A DNA stretch of 64,000 bases from Hufsiella arboris. Its GTDB lineage: Bacteria > Bacteroidota > Bacteroidia > Sphingobacteriales > Sphingobacteriaceae. A model generated the notes under the pieces. The model made no database searches and had not been told where the DNA came from. It saw only the letters and a list, made by a program, of their open reading frames with translations. The stretch covers positions 124,001 to 188,000 of the forward strand of contig NZ_WVHT01000004.1 in assembly GCF_009834875.1 (NCBI RefSeq), in the 5' to 3' direction. The number at the start of each line of letters is the position of its first letter. The first letter of the stretch is position 1. The translations under genes were made by a program, and so were the position numbers. Of this stretch, positions 26,626 through 36,975 are shown in pieces.

Positions 26626-29436
26626 ATGAGTGCCCCAATATTCATACACAAGCGCTTTGTTTTTTTAGCTTTTTTATTGGCTGTATTTGTTTTATTATTT
26701 CTTAAGACGTATAGTTCCTTTATTAACGCATCCGCCAGTAAAAAAGAGCTGGATAATCCGGACATTTTTAATCTAGTTGAAGTTCCTGTAATTGAACCAA
26801 TAAAAATAAACTTTCAGGATGAGAACACGGTTCCTCCTCCTGGCTGGCTAAAGGATTCCGGTGAACCTTTTGGAAAACGCGCAGGAATTTATGAAGGTTC
26901 TCAATTAGAATATGGCTGGCGAAAAAGAAGCAATAACGCACCTCTCGATTTAAGTGGCAATGGAAGAGCTCGAATTGAGCCTGAAGATGTTTTGCTGTCA
27001 ACTTTTATTCATATGCAGGCCGATAACATCAATACTTTAAGATATGGCGCTTTTGACGGCAAAAAAACGGAAGGTTATTGGGAATTGAAAGTGCTTAATG
27101 GCGTTTATAAAGTTTCGGTGGCTGTAGGTGACGGGATGGTAGGAAAAGCGGCGGAAAACGACTGTATCAACATTGAAGGTGTAAAAGCGATTTCAAACTT
27201 TGTTCCGATCGGAAAATTAAGGAGTCCCGGCAGATTTAAAGAAACAACTGTAACGGTTTCTGTAAGTGACGGATATCTAACAATAGACGCCGATGGGGGA
27301 ACAAACACTAAACTTTGTTATGCCGATATTACTCCAATTTCCGTCGCTCCGTTTGTTTATCTTAAACCAGGTACGCAAAACCTGTTAATCGAAAATGGCA
27401 CGAAAGAGCAAAAGAAATTTGTTGTTGGATTGCATAACAATCTGAACTCCGATTTGCAGTACCACCTGTCGGCAACCTATAGTGGACAAACTACTAACTG
27501 GTTAAATTTTTCTGCTGAAAATACCGCTAATGATTCGATCATAATCTTTGATTATTCAAAAGCAAGCGTGCTTTCGCCTGGAATCTATTATGCAAAAATC
27601 AAAGTTTCCGCAGATGGTTATTCAAGTACATCTATGGATATTCAGCTAAGGGTTGTTGATCACAACCGGCCTTACGTGATTGCCTCTGTACCAGTAAATG
27701 GTGCCCGTATGTTAAAATCAGTTACGATTGCGGCTAATGATTTATCTGTACCTGAAGTAAAAGGATACAAGGGAGGAACGGATAACTCAACGATTAATAA
27801 CAATACAGTCAAATTATATAAGATACATCACAACGGATTAATCAACGTTCAGGGGGTTGTACAAGGAACTGGTGGTGGAGATGCCATCAGTTTTTCTCCT
27901 TCCCGTCCCCTGGACCCCAACAGCAGTTATAAATTTGTGATTACCGATGGAGTCAAATCATATAGCGGCGCTTCATTCGTGCCATTTGAAACTTCGTTTT
28001 CTACTGAGGCTACCCCAGTTGATTCCACTAATCTTTTAACTGCCGAGTTTACCAAAATATCCATTCCAGGAACGCAAAATAAAAAATACACGTCGCTCAC
28101 ATTTGGCCCGGATGGTAAATTCTACGCATTAAAGATTGATGGAACAATTGAACGTTTCGACGTAGATCATACCGATGGTATGTTAAACAATATGGCTTCA
28201 ATTAATACGCTGGTAAAAAAATATGGCGAGCTAACCGCAATAGGATTAACTTTTGATGTCCGTTCGACAGCCAAAAATCTAATTGCTTATGTGTCTTACT
28301 CTTCTTCGGGATTGAACGAAGCGCCCGCTTTTGATGGCCGTATTTCCAGGCTTAGCGGAACCAATCTCCAAAACGAACAAAAACTCATTATGAATTTACC
28401 AAGATCAACACGTGATCACATGGTAAATAGTATGGCATTCGGACCAGACAGTGCTTTGTATGTTTCTGTTGGAAGTAATAGCTCAGCGGGCAGATATGAC
28501 AAGGGCTGGCAGCGGGATGAAACACTTTTGGCGGGATCAATCTTAAGGCTTGACCTAAAAAAGCTTGCTCAGGTAAAACTGCCACTAGACGTGAGAACTA
28601 CTGCTAATCAGAATTTAATCAACAAAGCTCCAAAGGAATCAATAACACTTAAAGACGGCACTTATAATCCCTATAGCGTTAATTCGCCGCTAACAATATA
28701 TGCGTCAGGAATAAGAAATGGCTACGACCTTATATGGCATAGTAACGGGCAATTATATATTCCGGCAAACGGTTCTGGCGGCGGCGGTAATTCACCCGAA
28801 TCGGTTAAAGGAACCCGACGACCTAATGGCAAGTTCTATGATGGACCAGATATCGAAGCAACGAGCGATGTTCCGGTGCAGCATGACTGGCTATTTCGTG
28901 TAAATCCTAATCGCCCGGTCGGTTATTTTGGCCACCCTAATCCACTTCGCGGAGAATATGTAATAAACAGAGGTTATGCTGACAACCCGGTTTATGACCC
29001 TCGGGTAAAACCAGATGTTAACTATCGAGGAGCCGCCTTTGATTTTGGCTTCAACAAGTCGCCTAATGGCGTAATCGAATACAAGAGCAATACATTTGAT
29101 GGCGATCTAAAAGGTAAGTTGCTGGTGTGCAGGTTCAGCGGCGGAGGTGATATTATGGTAATGGAGCCTGGTTCAATGAAAAAGCTAAAATTAGCAAATA
29201 ACAACAATGACCATATTTATGATATTGTCAGTGCAACATCTGGTGCAAGTAATTATGGATTAATTGGAATGGCGGGTTTTGCTAATCCATTGGATATTAC
29301 CGAAGATGTCACCAACGGAAACCTGTATGTAAGTGAGTTCAATTGGAATGACAACGCTAATCTTATCTCCCAAATAACATTATTAAAAGCTAAGCAAAAC
29401 CCTGTAAACAAGGCAATTGCTAAAACAAATCACTAA
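26626..29436 (+). CDS. Membrane-anchored paralogue: malectin-like, Ig-like and PQQ sugar-dehydrogenase-like domains
   Basis: A 936-residue paralogue of the preceding protein lacking both its LamG-like domain and its T9SS tail. The N-terminus has a TM helix (about 11-29, FVFLAFLLAVFVLLFL) preceded by basic residues, so it may remain membrane-anchored rather than exported by T9SS. Domains: malectin-like (about 58-240, INFQDENTVPPPGW), BACON-like (245-345), Ig-like (350-460) and glucose/sorbosone dehydrogenase-like propeller (470-920). The propeller keeps the catalytic-type His598 (RDHMVNSMAFGPD) and Arg697 (ASGIRNGYDLIW). It begins 47 bp after its paralogue ends, showing a tandem duplication with domain loss. 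Two location variants of one enzyme type is an inference. Confidence 0.87.
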   Translation: MSAPIFIHKRFVFLAFLLAVFVLLFLKTYSSFINASASKKELDNPDIFNLVEVPVIEPIKINFQDENTVPPPGWLKDSGEPFGKRAGIYEGSQLEYGWRKRSNNAPLDLSGNGRARIEPEDVLLSTFIHMQADNINTLRYGAFDGKKTEGYWELKVLNGVYKVSVAVGDGMVGKAAENDCINIEGVKAISNFVPIGKLRSPGRFKETTVTVSVSDGYLTIDADGGTNTKLCYADITPISVAPFVYLKPGTQNLLIENGTKEQKKFVVGLHNNLNSDLQYHLSATYSGQTTNWLNFSAENTANDSIIIFDYSKASVLSPGIYYAKIKVSADGYSSTSMDIQLRVVDHNRPYVIASVPVNGARMLKSVTIAANDLSVPEVKGYKGGTDNSTINNNTVKLYKIHHNGLINVQGVVQGTGGGDAISFSPSRPLDPNSSYKFVITDGVKSYSGASFVPFETSFSTEATPVDSTNLLTAEFTKISIPGTQNKKYTSLTFGPDGKFYALKIDGTIERFDVDHTDGMLNNMASINTLVKKYGELTAIGLTFDVRSTAKNLIAYVSYSSSGLNEAPAFDGRISRLSGTNLQNEQKLIMNLPRSTRDHMVNSMAFGPDSALYVSVGSNSSAGRYDKGWQRDETLLAGSILRLDLKKLAQVKLPLDVRTTANQNLINKAPKESITLKDGTYNPYSVNSPLTIYASGIRNGYDLIWHSNGQLYIPANGSGGGGNSPESVKGTRRPNGKFYDGPDIEATSDVPVQHDWLFRVNPNRPVGYFGHPNPLRGEYVINRGYADNPVYDPRVKPDVNYRGAAFDFGFNKSPNGVIEYKSNTFDGDLKGKLLVCRFSGGGDIMVMEPGSMKKLKLANNNNDHIYDIVSATSGASNYGLIGMAGFANPLDITEDVTNGNLYVSEFNWNDNANLISQITLLKAKQNPVNKAIAKTNH

Positions 29437-29582
29437 GGAAACCAGTTTTAAGTAATAACTTCAAGAGCTAAAACAATTGCATGCAATTTATTTGCATGTT
29501 TTTGTCGTTGCATTCTTTCCGAACACGCCATCTGTTTTTGTATACCAATTATACATCGTTAACGCATTTTAATTTTCACGCT

Positions 29583-32500
29583 ATGATAAAATTAAATTAC
29601 CTGAAAGTATTTTCTTTGACTGCAGTCTATAAATCCACCACGGCTTTAATTGTTGTGGCTCTTCTTCACGGGAATTTATACAGTGCAGCTCGGCTTCGCA
29701 CCGATAAGAATCTGTATTTCACCAATACTGGACGTGTCGCGCCACCAGACACCTGCGCGCCGGTAAGCACACTTTCCTGTAGCGTGATAAAAGTAAATTC
29801 GCCATACGTCCTGACTTTTGATTCGGCGACGACGGGAACGATACTTGACAAAAACGGACTTGGCACCGGCTTTACGACTGTGAATACCTATTCAGGTACC
29901 CGGCTAGCCGTCGATGGATCGTCATCAAATCCTGCAGTTCCCGGATATGAGCCATCCCGCATCACACTTACAGGCGGCAGGCTACAGTTACTGGCTGCAA
30001 AAGGAATCGACTATCAAGCCAATAACAATCAGTTAAATTCACTTGGGGTTCAGATTTCCGCAGCAGGAAAAGTGCAAATAGAGGTCGATATCATAAATCC
30101 ATACAATGGAACACAATCTCAGCAGGCAGGAATATGGTATGGATTAAGCGATAAAACATACATTAAACTTGGCGTTACCGGGAATAAAGTTGAATTACGA
30201 AAAGAATTAAATGACGCGTCAAGTACGGTTGCCAATGCAAACCCCGATCAGCGGGTTACCGCAGCAATAAGCGGTCTTAATACGCAAACTGTTAGACTTC
30301 GTCTTGTTATTGATTCGGTAGCTCAAACAGCCGAAGGCTTCTATTCTACCAATGGGGGATCAACATATATAAGTACAGGTGCCAGCGGTTATTCTACTTC
30401 AAGTGTAAATATCTCGGCAATGAATGTTACATCCGGCAATGTATATGCGGCGATTTTCGCAACATACCGTAATGCAACATCTGCTGTAACTTATACTTTC
30501 GATAATTTCAGCGTTACGTCAGAAAGTATTCCATCTTCGTTTCAAACAGTAAACATTAATTTTCAACCAGCTAGTGTCACTCCTCCGGCAGGATATAAAG
30601 CAGACACTGGGCTACCTTTTGACGCGACCCGCAAATATGGCTGGATAAGCCCGACAACAGGCCAGCCTGTGAGCCTGGAAGCAAACATGCGACTACGCAG
30701 CGGAACCGGAGACATTAAGCAATTGACCGTCGTGCAAATGCAGGCCAATACTAGCGGACAAGTACCTGGCACATGGGAATATAGTGTCCCAAACGGAACT
30801 TATCGGGTAAAGGTTAGCGCTGGTGATAACGGCTATTATGACAGCGACCATCAAATTAATATTGAAGGGCTGCCGGTAATTACAGATTTTATCCCAACAT
30901 CTTCAAATAAATTCCTCGAAGCGACCGCAACTGTTCAGGTTAATGACGGCAAGTTAACAGTTGATTCAAAAGGCGGTGTTAACACCAAGATGAATTATGT
31001 TTCTATCGGAGAGGCAACGACAATTGCAGATAATACTCCTCCGACTGCAAGTGCAAGATTTGTAGGAACTGCTAGTTCTCCTAACGTTTACAGCAACGAA
31101 GTACAAATTATTGTTACATCCCGTGATGCCGGAGGATCTGGCATTGCATCCCTGCAATATTCTATAAATAATGGTACGTACGTAAATTATACGGTTCCAT
31201 TCACTTTGGCGACAGCCGGCAATTATACGATGTCAATTAAAGCGGTGGATGGTAACGGCAACCAAACTATCACGTCTGCTTACAATTTTAGTATCGTTCA
31301 AGCCGCATCGGGGGCGTATATGGTGTTAAAAAACATGGACAATTTTCCGGCAGACGACCAACTTGTTTTTTCCAGGATACAAGTTCCATGGCGTCGGACG
31401 AGTCCCGATACAACAGCTTTCAATTCCAATCATGACAAAGTGAGGTTAAGGATAAACAATAAAGGAACGGGAAAATTGACGATAACAAGTCTTGCGCTGT
31501 CAAATCCCACCGCATGGAAAATCGTTTCAATAGGTACTGACACGCTAGCAACATTGCCAATCTCAATCAGCACAAACACCTATAAAGACGTTACCATACA
31601 ATTTATCGCACAAAATGCTGCAACTCGCCTTCGGATATTAACTGACACCCTTTACATTTCAAGTAATGATGATTTGGTTCCATTTAAAAAAATAGGACTT
31701 CGTGGAATCTGGCAGGCCGCAGGAGAAGGCGTTGCCGAACCGTATGCTCAGCAAATTATAACTGCCTTTGGATTTAAAACCAATACTGGCTACGGACACG
31801 ATGATGGTAATATTGATGGAAGTACAATAGTGCCGAACTCCAACGAAATTACAGCCTCATTTTTTGTCAGGGCAGACGCCTCCAAACCGGTTACTATATA
31901 CCAGATGGCTGCTTATCATGGATGCTGTGCATCTATTGAAACAATAAGTTATTATTCGAAAGGAACGACTACCACAAAGTCTGTATTTACTCATAACCCT
32001 TTAGATGGACAGTCTGTCATTCCCCGATTGCAGAGCTCAAGTACGAGCCCCGCGCAGGGTTCATTTGTTCCGACCGGAACTTTCGGCTTAAAAGTAGGGT
32101 CAGCATGGTCTGACAGGACCAAAAACTACAATGGACTGATCGGTATACGTTTTTGGAAAGTGCTTGACGCCAATGGTAACATTGTACCCAACGCCTATAT
32201 TATTGGTGGCGATTATTTGGGCACAACTTTTACCAATTACGATTACCAGGACAATGTATATTATGTTGACAATATTCGTCCTGATTCGGGTAGTGTGAAT
32301 TATTCACCGTTGGCTAGTACGACAGGATCATCAGTAAATTTTGATACAGCGACGACAGGAAGTACAACAACGGTTTCGGTTACATTAAAAAATATGGGCA
32401 TCAGCTATCCGGACGGCAGTAGCGATCCGTCTATTAAACTAACCGGAGTAAAAATTGTAGGTCCTAATGCCGGTGAGTTCTCCGTGGGAACACTCAGCAC

Positions 32501-33476
32501 TACTAACCTCGCTATACAGGCAACTACTTCCCTCGCCGTCAGATTTGTACCAAACACCGCTGGCATTAAAAACGCAGCTTTACTGGTAAGCTATAATAGT
32601 TCGGCGTTACCTTTACGAATTCCGTTATACGGCATTAGTAACAGCAGCACGAAAACTGTCAGCATTTTAAAGCGTATCAAGAGCGGTTCTAACGCCGCTG
32701 TAACCATTGGAGGAAATACTTATGAGGCAGACAACAGCTACAGGCAAGGTTCAATCAAACTTGATAACCAGGTAACACCAAGTGACGTTGCTGGAACTGA
32801 CGATGACATTTTATACCAAACTTATCTCTCTGCAAATGCGGATTTAGCAGAAACGAGATATGCGATCCCTTTAGCCAATGGAAATTATGCTGTTCGTCTA
32901 CACTTTGTCGAGAACTATTGGACAACTGTTGGCTCCCGCGTTTTTAATACAACCATCGAAGACAAGCTTGTGCTGCCTAATTTTGACATTTTTAACGAAA
33001 TTGGCTATAGAGTCGCATTAGTCAAGGATTTTAATGTAACTATCTCAGATGGCACGCTAAACATTAAATTCAATCCGACAGCCAACAGAGTAGCAATTTC
33101 CGGCATAGAAATATTCCAGATTACCGATGTAACTCAGCCTGTTATGCTTGCATCACTTAAAGGTGAAACAGCACTTACTAAAGTCACAGAAGTTAAGGCC
33201 CCGACACCGTCTTTAAGAAAAATAACCCTTTACCCAAATCCAATATCGGGGAATAGTTTTTACGTAAACGCAAGCAATTTTGCAAGTCGTGATAAAGTTC
33301 AGTTAGTTATATCAGATATATCAGGTAGAGTATTGCAAACGCAGACGTTTATTACTGACGAATCTGGATCTGCAAACGTGTATTTGACAATGAAAACAAC
33401 ACCTGAGAAGGGCGTATATATTGTTCAGGCTAGGTCGCAAACTAGCAATGTAAATTCTCGTTTGTTAGTTCAGTAA
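29583..33476 (+). CDS. Giant T9SS-secreted lectin-like protein: LamG-like, malectin-like, Ig-like, second malectin
   Basis: A 1297-residue surface or secreted protein; start at 29583 (MIKLNYLKVF) is preferred to an in-frame ATG at 29481 because it gives a normal signal sequence. The LamG-like domain (about 60-315 of the mature frame) is very close to that of the first giant protein. Next come a malectin-like domain (about 320-478), an Ig-like domain (484-572), choice-of-anchor-type beta domains (about 578-1025) containing HDDGNIDGS, a true malectin domain (about 1030-1182, TYEADNSYRQG ... GYRVALVKDFNV) and a T9SS sorting domain (about 1213-1297, ITLYPNP). The propeller is absent. It is a carbohydrate-binding candidate, placed directly before the EPS export genes. 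Confidence 0.87.
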   Translation: MIKLNYLKVFSLTAVYKSTTALIVVALLHGNLYSAARLRTDKNLYFTNTGRVAPPDTCAPVSTLSCSVIKVNSPYVLTFDSATTGTILDKNGLGTGFTTVNTYSGTRLAVDGSSSNPAVPGYEPSRITLTGGRLQLLAAKGIDYQANNNQLNSLGVQISAAGKVQIEVDIINPYNGTQSQQAGIWYGLSDKTYIKLGVTGNKVELRKELNDASSTVANANPDQRVTAAISGLNTQTVRLRLVIDSVAQTAEGFYSTNGGSTYISTGASGYSTSSVNISAMNVTSGNVYAAIFATYRNATSAVTYTFDNFSVTSESIPSSFQTVNINFQPASVTPPAGYKADTGLPFDATRKYGWISPTTGQPVSLEANMRLRSGTGDIKQLTVVQMQANTSGQVPGTWEYSVPNGTYRVKVSAGDNGYYDSDHQINIEGLPVITDFIPTSSNKFLEATATVQVNDGKLTVDSKGGVNTKMNYVSIGEATTIADNTPPTASARFVGTASSPNVYSNEVQIIVTSRDAGGSGIASLQYSINNGTYVNYTVPFTLATAGNYTMSIKAVDGNGNQTITSAYNFSIVQAASGAYMVLKNMDNFPADDQLVFSRIQVPWRRTSPDTTAFNSNHDKVRLRINNKGTGKLTITSLALSNPTAWKIVSIGTDTLATLPISISTNTYKDVTIQFIAQNAATRLRILTDTLYISSNDDLVPFKKIGLRGIWQAAGEGVAEPYAQQIITAFGFKTNTGYGHDDGNIDGSTIVPNSNEITASFFVRADASKPVTIYQMAAYHGCCASIETISYYSKGTTTTKSVFTHNPLDGQSVIPRLQSSSTSPAQGSFVPTGTFGLKVGSAWSDRTKNYNGLIGIRFWKVLDANGNIVPNAYIIGGDYLGTTFTNYDYQDNVYYVDNIRPDSGSVNYSPLASTTGSSVNFDTATTGSTTTVSVTLKNMGISYPDGSSDPSIKLTGVKIVGPNAGEFSVGTLSTTNLAIQATTSLAVRFVPNTAGIKNAALLVSYNSSALPLRIPLYGISNSSTKTVSILKRIKSGSNAAVTIGGNTYEADNSYRQGSIKLDNQVTPSDVAGTDDDILYQTYLSANADLAETRYAIPLANGNYAVRLHFVENYWTTVGSRVFNTTIEDKLVLPNFDIFNEIGYRVALVKDFNVTISDGTLNIKFNPTANRVAISGIEIFQITDVTQPVMLASLKGETALTKVTEVKAPTPSLRKITLYPNPISGNSFYVNASNFASRDKVQLVISDISGRVLQTQTFITDESGSANVYLTMKTTPEKGVYIVQARSQTSNVNSRLLVQ

Positions 33477-33776
33477 ACTTGTTTTCACCAAATTTCACAG
33501 CATCTTCTCAGTATTATACATAAAGATACCAACACACTTAAGCTCAAGCATTTCCTTGAAAATTTAGTAATATTTGTAAAGGTTAATTGAAAATCTTGCG
33601 ATGATCTTAACAATTATCGACAAAATTAACAATTACAAATTGAGAAAAAAAATCGCCTATGTAAGCGATATGGCGAAGCTTTATCAGCTTGTCTGGTCAA
33701 AGTGACCAATTAACTAATCAATTAAAACGCATCTGTTATGGATGCCGTCGCTATCTGAACATCAAATACTAATTGA
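33477..33776. promoter_or_regulatory. Intergenic region before the EPS assembly genes, with palindromes
   Basis: A 300-bp region without a gene. It contains AAGCT-TTATC-AGCTT at 33676-33690 and TGGTCA-AAG-TGACCA at 33694-33708, two adjacent dyads 70-100 bp before the Wza-like gene. It may hold a second promoter for the assembly genes; no full consensus is seen. Confidence 0.4.
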
Positions 33777-34583
33777 ATGAAAACAACAACCCGCCTGTTA
33801 ACCGCAATTGTATTATTAAACATTATTTCGATTTTATTAAGCTCATGCAGCACTAAACGATTAAAATACTTTCAGGACATTCCAAATACTTATAGTGCCA
33901 ACAAAATTGAGCTTTCAAATTTTACTGATCCGGTTATTAAGCCTGATGATATTCTGATCATTAACATTAACACAACTGATCCTGCAGCTACCGTAAGTAT
34001 AAACAGCAGAAATGGAACATATATTAACAATAGCAGTAACCTTGGATCTGGCTCGGCAAATCCTCTGTTAGGTTACCTGGTCGATAAGGAAGGATTTGTT
34101 GAAATTCCGATAATCGGAAAACTAAAAATGTCTGGTCTCACTACCGCTCAAGCCAAAACCACTATCCGCGAAAAGGCGGTAAAATCATTTAATGATCCTG
34201 TCATCGATGTTAGATTTTCAAATTTCAAAATAAGTGTTCTCGGTGAAGTAAACAGGCCGGCTATGTATGTAATGCCTAATGAGCAAAATACTGTTTTGGA
34301 CGCTATAAGCTATGCCGGGGATATGACTTTTTATGGCGACAGACATAATGTGCTATTGATCCGTAAGGGTCTTGACGGCAACAATTTAACCGTAAAATTC
34401 GACATGACCAAGAAGGAATCTCTGGCTTCACCCTACTTTTACCTTAGGCAGAATGACGTGATATATGTGGAACCCACCAAAACCAAAGTGTTAAATAACG
34501 ACAATAACGTTGTAAAATATTTAACCCTTTTGGCCACCTTAGTTACAGCAACAGTAGTGACGTTGAATTACGCTAATAAGTAA
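33777..34583 (+). CDS. Wza-like polysaccharide export outer-membrane lipoprotein
   Basis: Outer-membrane polysaccharide export protein. The 268-residue product has a lipoprotein signal peptide with lipobox LSSC (about residue 24), the polysaccharide export (Poly_export) domain (about 50-140, IKPDDILIININT, LGYLVDKEGFVEIPIIGKLK) and one SLBB domain (about 148-225, ISVLGEVNRPAMYVM). The C-terminus has a hydrophobic segment (YLTLLATLVTATVVTLNY), common in the Bacteroidota version. It is directly followed by the Wzc-like kinase gene, the usual partner. Confidence 0.94.
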   Translation: MKTTTRLLTAIVLLNIISILLSSCSTKRLKYFQDIPNTYSANKIELSNFTDPVIKPDDILIININTTDPAATVSINSRNGTYINNSSNLGSGSANPLLGYLVDKEGFVEIPIIGKLKMSGLTTAQAKTTIREKAVKSFNDPVIDVRFSNFKISVLGEVNRPAMYVMPNEQNTVLDAISYAGDMTFYGDRHNVLLIRKGLDGNNLTVKFDMTKKESLASPYFYLRQNDVIYVEPTKTKVLNNDNNVVKYLTLLATLVTATVVTLNYANK

Positions 34584-34619
34584 CGAATTGCATGCATCTA
34601 CTTTTCAACCATCATTGAA

Positions 34620-36923
34620 ATGAAAACATATTCAGAAAAAGAAAAGAACATAAGTTTCAGCTACTTTTTTTCACAACTAAAGCAAAATTGGTATTTATAT
34701 GCTATAAGTCTAATTATCTTTCTAGGCTTAGGATATACCTATAACTGGCTTGCCACAAAGTATTACCTAACAAGCAGCACAATGCTTTTGCAAGCCCAGC
34801 CGATTACCCCGGATCCATCTTCACAATATGCTAACGGAGGTGTTTCATCAGCTCTAAATTTACCTGACAATGTTAAAAATGAGGGCGACGTACTTCGATC
34901 AAGAAATCTGATAAAAGAGGTTGTTCAGGATATGCGACTGAATATTAAAACATTTTCCGGCACAGGTATACTGGCTTCTGAGATTTACCAGGAATCACCT
35001 TTCAGCGTTCAAATACTACGAGCAAAAGTTGATACGTTAAAAAAAATGAACTATGATATCTCCATCATAGACAACAAGAAATTGACTATAAGCAATGAGG
35101 ATGAAAGTGTAAGCAAAACTGTCTTTTTTGGAAAGCCGATTCATCTTCCGCAATACGATATCGTAATATTCCGAGCTCCTGGAATAACAGCTCCCGAATC
35201 AAGCTATTCTTTTCAAATCGTGTCAGAAGATGATGCTATAATCGACATCCAAAACAACTACGATGCAGAATTTGTAGATAAATCTACCACCACAATTGGT
35301 TTGACGCTATATTACCCCAATTCAAAAAAAGGCGAAGCTATTCTGCAAAATATAATGAGTCAATATCTTGTAGACAACATTGATAACAAGAGAAGAATAA
35401 TTGACAGTACAATAAATTTTATCAACAGCCGCATTGCGTCTGTTGAAGGAGAATTAAACAACGTTGAAAAGAATTACCAGGAGTATCGTGCGAATAACAG
35501 CATCGCTGATATTGCCGAGCAATCCAGAGTACTTGAAGGAAACGCCAATGAGTATGCCAACAAGTATCAGCAACAAAAAATCCAACTTTCAATAGTTAAT
35601 GATCTGAGAAACAGACTGAGTGAATCAGGGAACAGGCAAGTTATTCCCAGCTCTCTGAGCATTCAAAACGCATCGTTCGCCGCCAGCCTCGATCAATATA
35701 ATTCGTTGTTAACTCAAAGAGCTAAAGAACGATTATCATATACCGATACTAATCCGGTGATAGTAAATCTTGATCAGCAGATAGAACTTGTTCGACATAA
35801 TCTTTTGGAAAGCATTTCAAGCTATGAAAAGGAAATGCAATTAAATACTGCCGGACTAAGTAACCAAAACAGTATTATCAACAGCAGTATCAGACAGGCC
35901 CCGGAAAAACAAAGAACTGTAATGGACTTTAATAGACAACAGGATCTTAAACACCAGCTCTACATTTACCTGCTACAAAAAAGAGAAGAAGCATCAATGG
36001 CACAGGCCGCAGATATGCCCTATTCACGAATAATTGATAATGCAAAAAGTACTAAAGCACCAGCAAAGCCAATCAAGCCAATCATCTATGTGATGACATT
36101 TTTCCTTGGATTGATTGTACCTTTTGGCTACGTGAATGCTAAAAATATATTTGCATCAAAAATCAATTCCGACGCGGACATTGAAAAACAGACCGATGTG
36201 GAAATAATTGGTAAAATCGGGCATCATTCTATGAAAAACAACAAACTATTGGATGCGCCACACCATCAATCAATCGTAGCAGAAAGCTTCCGTACGCTTC
36301 GCACAAAACTTAGAAATATCCTTAATAGTGACCAATCAAACGTAATAATGGTTACCTCAAGTGTAAACGGCGAAGGTAAAACCTTTTTAACGTGGAATTT
36401 GGGTAACATTTTGGCACTATCGGAAAAAAAGGTCGTACTTATCGAGCTAGATTTAAGGAAGCCAAAACTATCATCTATGATTGGTATTGATAACAAAGAT
36501 TTTGGCTTTTCAAACTATGTCATCGATGATTTAGATGTTGACAGCATCATTAAACCCAGTGCCCTAAACAGCAATTTGTCAATAATATCTTCGGGACCTG
36601 TTGTTGTGAATGCCAGTGAATTGCTGCTTAGTTACAAGTTACCACAGCTGATTAACGAGCTTAAGAAAAAGTTCGATTTTATAATATTGGACAGCTCACC
36701 GATTGGCCTTGTGTCCGACGCGCTGATTATACAAAAACAAGCCGATATGACGATCTATGTATGCCGTCATAATTATACTGATAAGGCACAGATAGATATC
36801 ATAAACGACCTAAAAACAAAAGACAATGTCGACAACATTTATCTTGTTGTAAACGATGTCAATTTTGCAAAAGCTGGATATACCGGCTACGGATACGGAA
36901 TGGGTTACGGAAATTATAATTAA
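34620..36923 (+). CDS. Wzc-like chain-length regulator and tyrosine kinase
   Basis: Inner-membrane polysaccharide co-polymerase with a cytoplasmic BY-kinase. Of 767 residues, 15-100 form the Wzz domain with the first TM helix (about 25-45), 250-470 a long coiled coil and GNVR region, and 485-503 the second TM helix. The kinase domain has Walker A SVNGEGKTF (581-589), Walker A' VVLIELDLRKPK (605-616) and Walker B FIILDSSP (687-694). The C-terminal tail is Tyr- and Gly-rich (seven Tyr in the last 14 residues), the expected autophosphorylation cluster. No Wzb-type phosphatase gene is in the window. It lies 36 bp after the Wza-like gene. Confidence 0.95.
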   Translation: MKTYSEKEKNISFSYFFSQLKQNWYLYAISLIIFLGLGYTYNWLATKYYLTSSTMLLQAQPITPDPSSQYANGGVSSALNLPDNVKNEGDVLRSRNLIKEVVQDMRLNIKTFSGTGILASEIYQESPFSVQILRAKVDTLKKMNYDISIIDNKKLTISNEDESVSKTVFFGKPIHLPQYDIVIFRAPGITAPESSYSFQIVSEDDAIIDIQNNYDAEFVDKSTTTIGLTLYYPNSKKGEAILQNIMSQYLVDNIDNKRRIIDSTINFINSRIASVEGELNNVEKNYQEYRANNSIADIAEQSRVLEGNANEYANKYQQQKIQLSIVNDLRNRLSESGNRQVIPSSLSIQNASFAASLDQYNSLLTQRAKERLSYTDTNPVIVNLDQQIELVRHNLLESISSYEKEMQLNTAGLSNQNSIINSSIRQAPEKQRTVMDFNRQQDLKHQLYIYLLQKREEASMAQAADMPYSRIIDNAKSTKAPAKPIKPIIYVMTFFLGLIVPFGYVNAKNIFASKINSDADIEKQTDVEIIGKIGHHSMKNNKLLDAPHHQSIVAESFRTLRTKLRNILNSDQSNVIMVTSSVNGEGKTFLTWNLGNILALSEKKVVLIELDLRKPKLSSMIGIDNKDFGFSNYVIDDLDVDSIIKPSALNSNLSIISSGPVVVNASELLLSYKLPQLINELKKKFDFIILDSSPIGLVSDALIIQKQADMTIYVCRHNYTDKAQIDIINDLKTKDNVDNIYLVVNDVNFAKAGYTGYGYGMGYGNYN

Positions 36924-36975
36924 CCCTCCACGATTTACACGTAGTTTAATATAACCAGCACGTTACATCAATATT

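Noticed and set aside
26626-29436. T9SS sorting domain in the second giant protein
   Set aside because: The protein ends right after the propeller with a short polar tail and has no YPNP-type motif or terminal beta domain.
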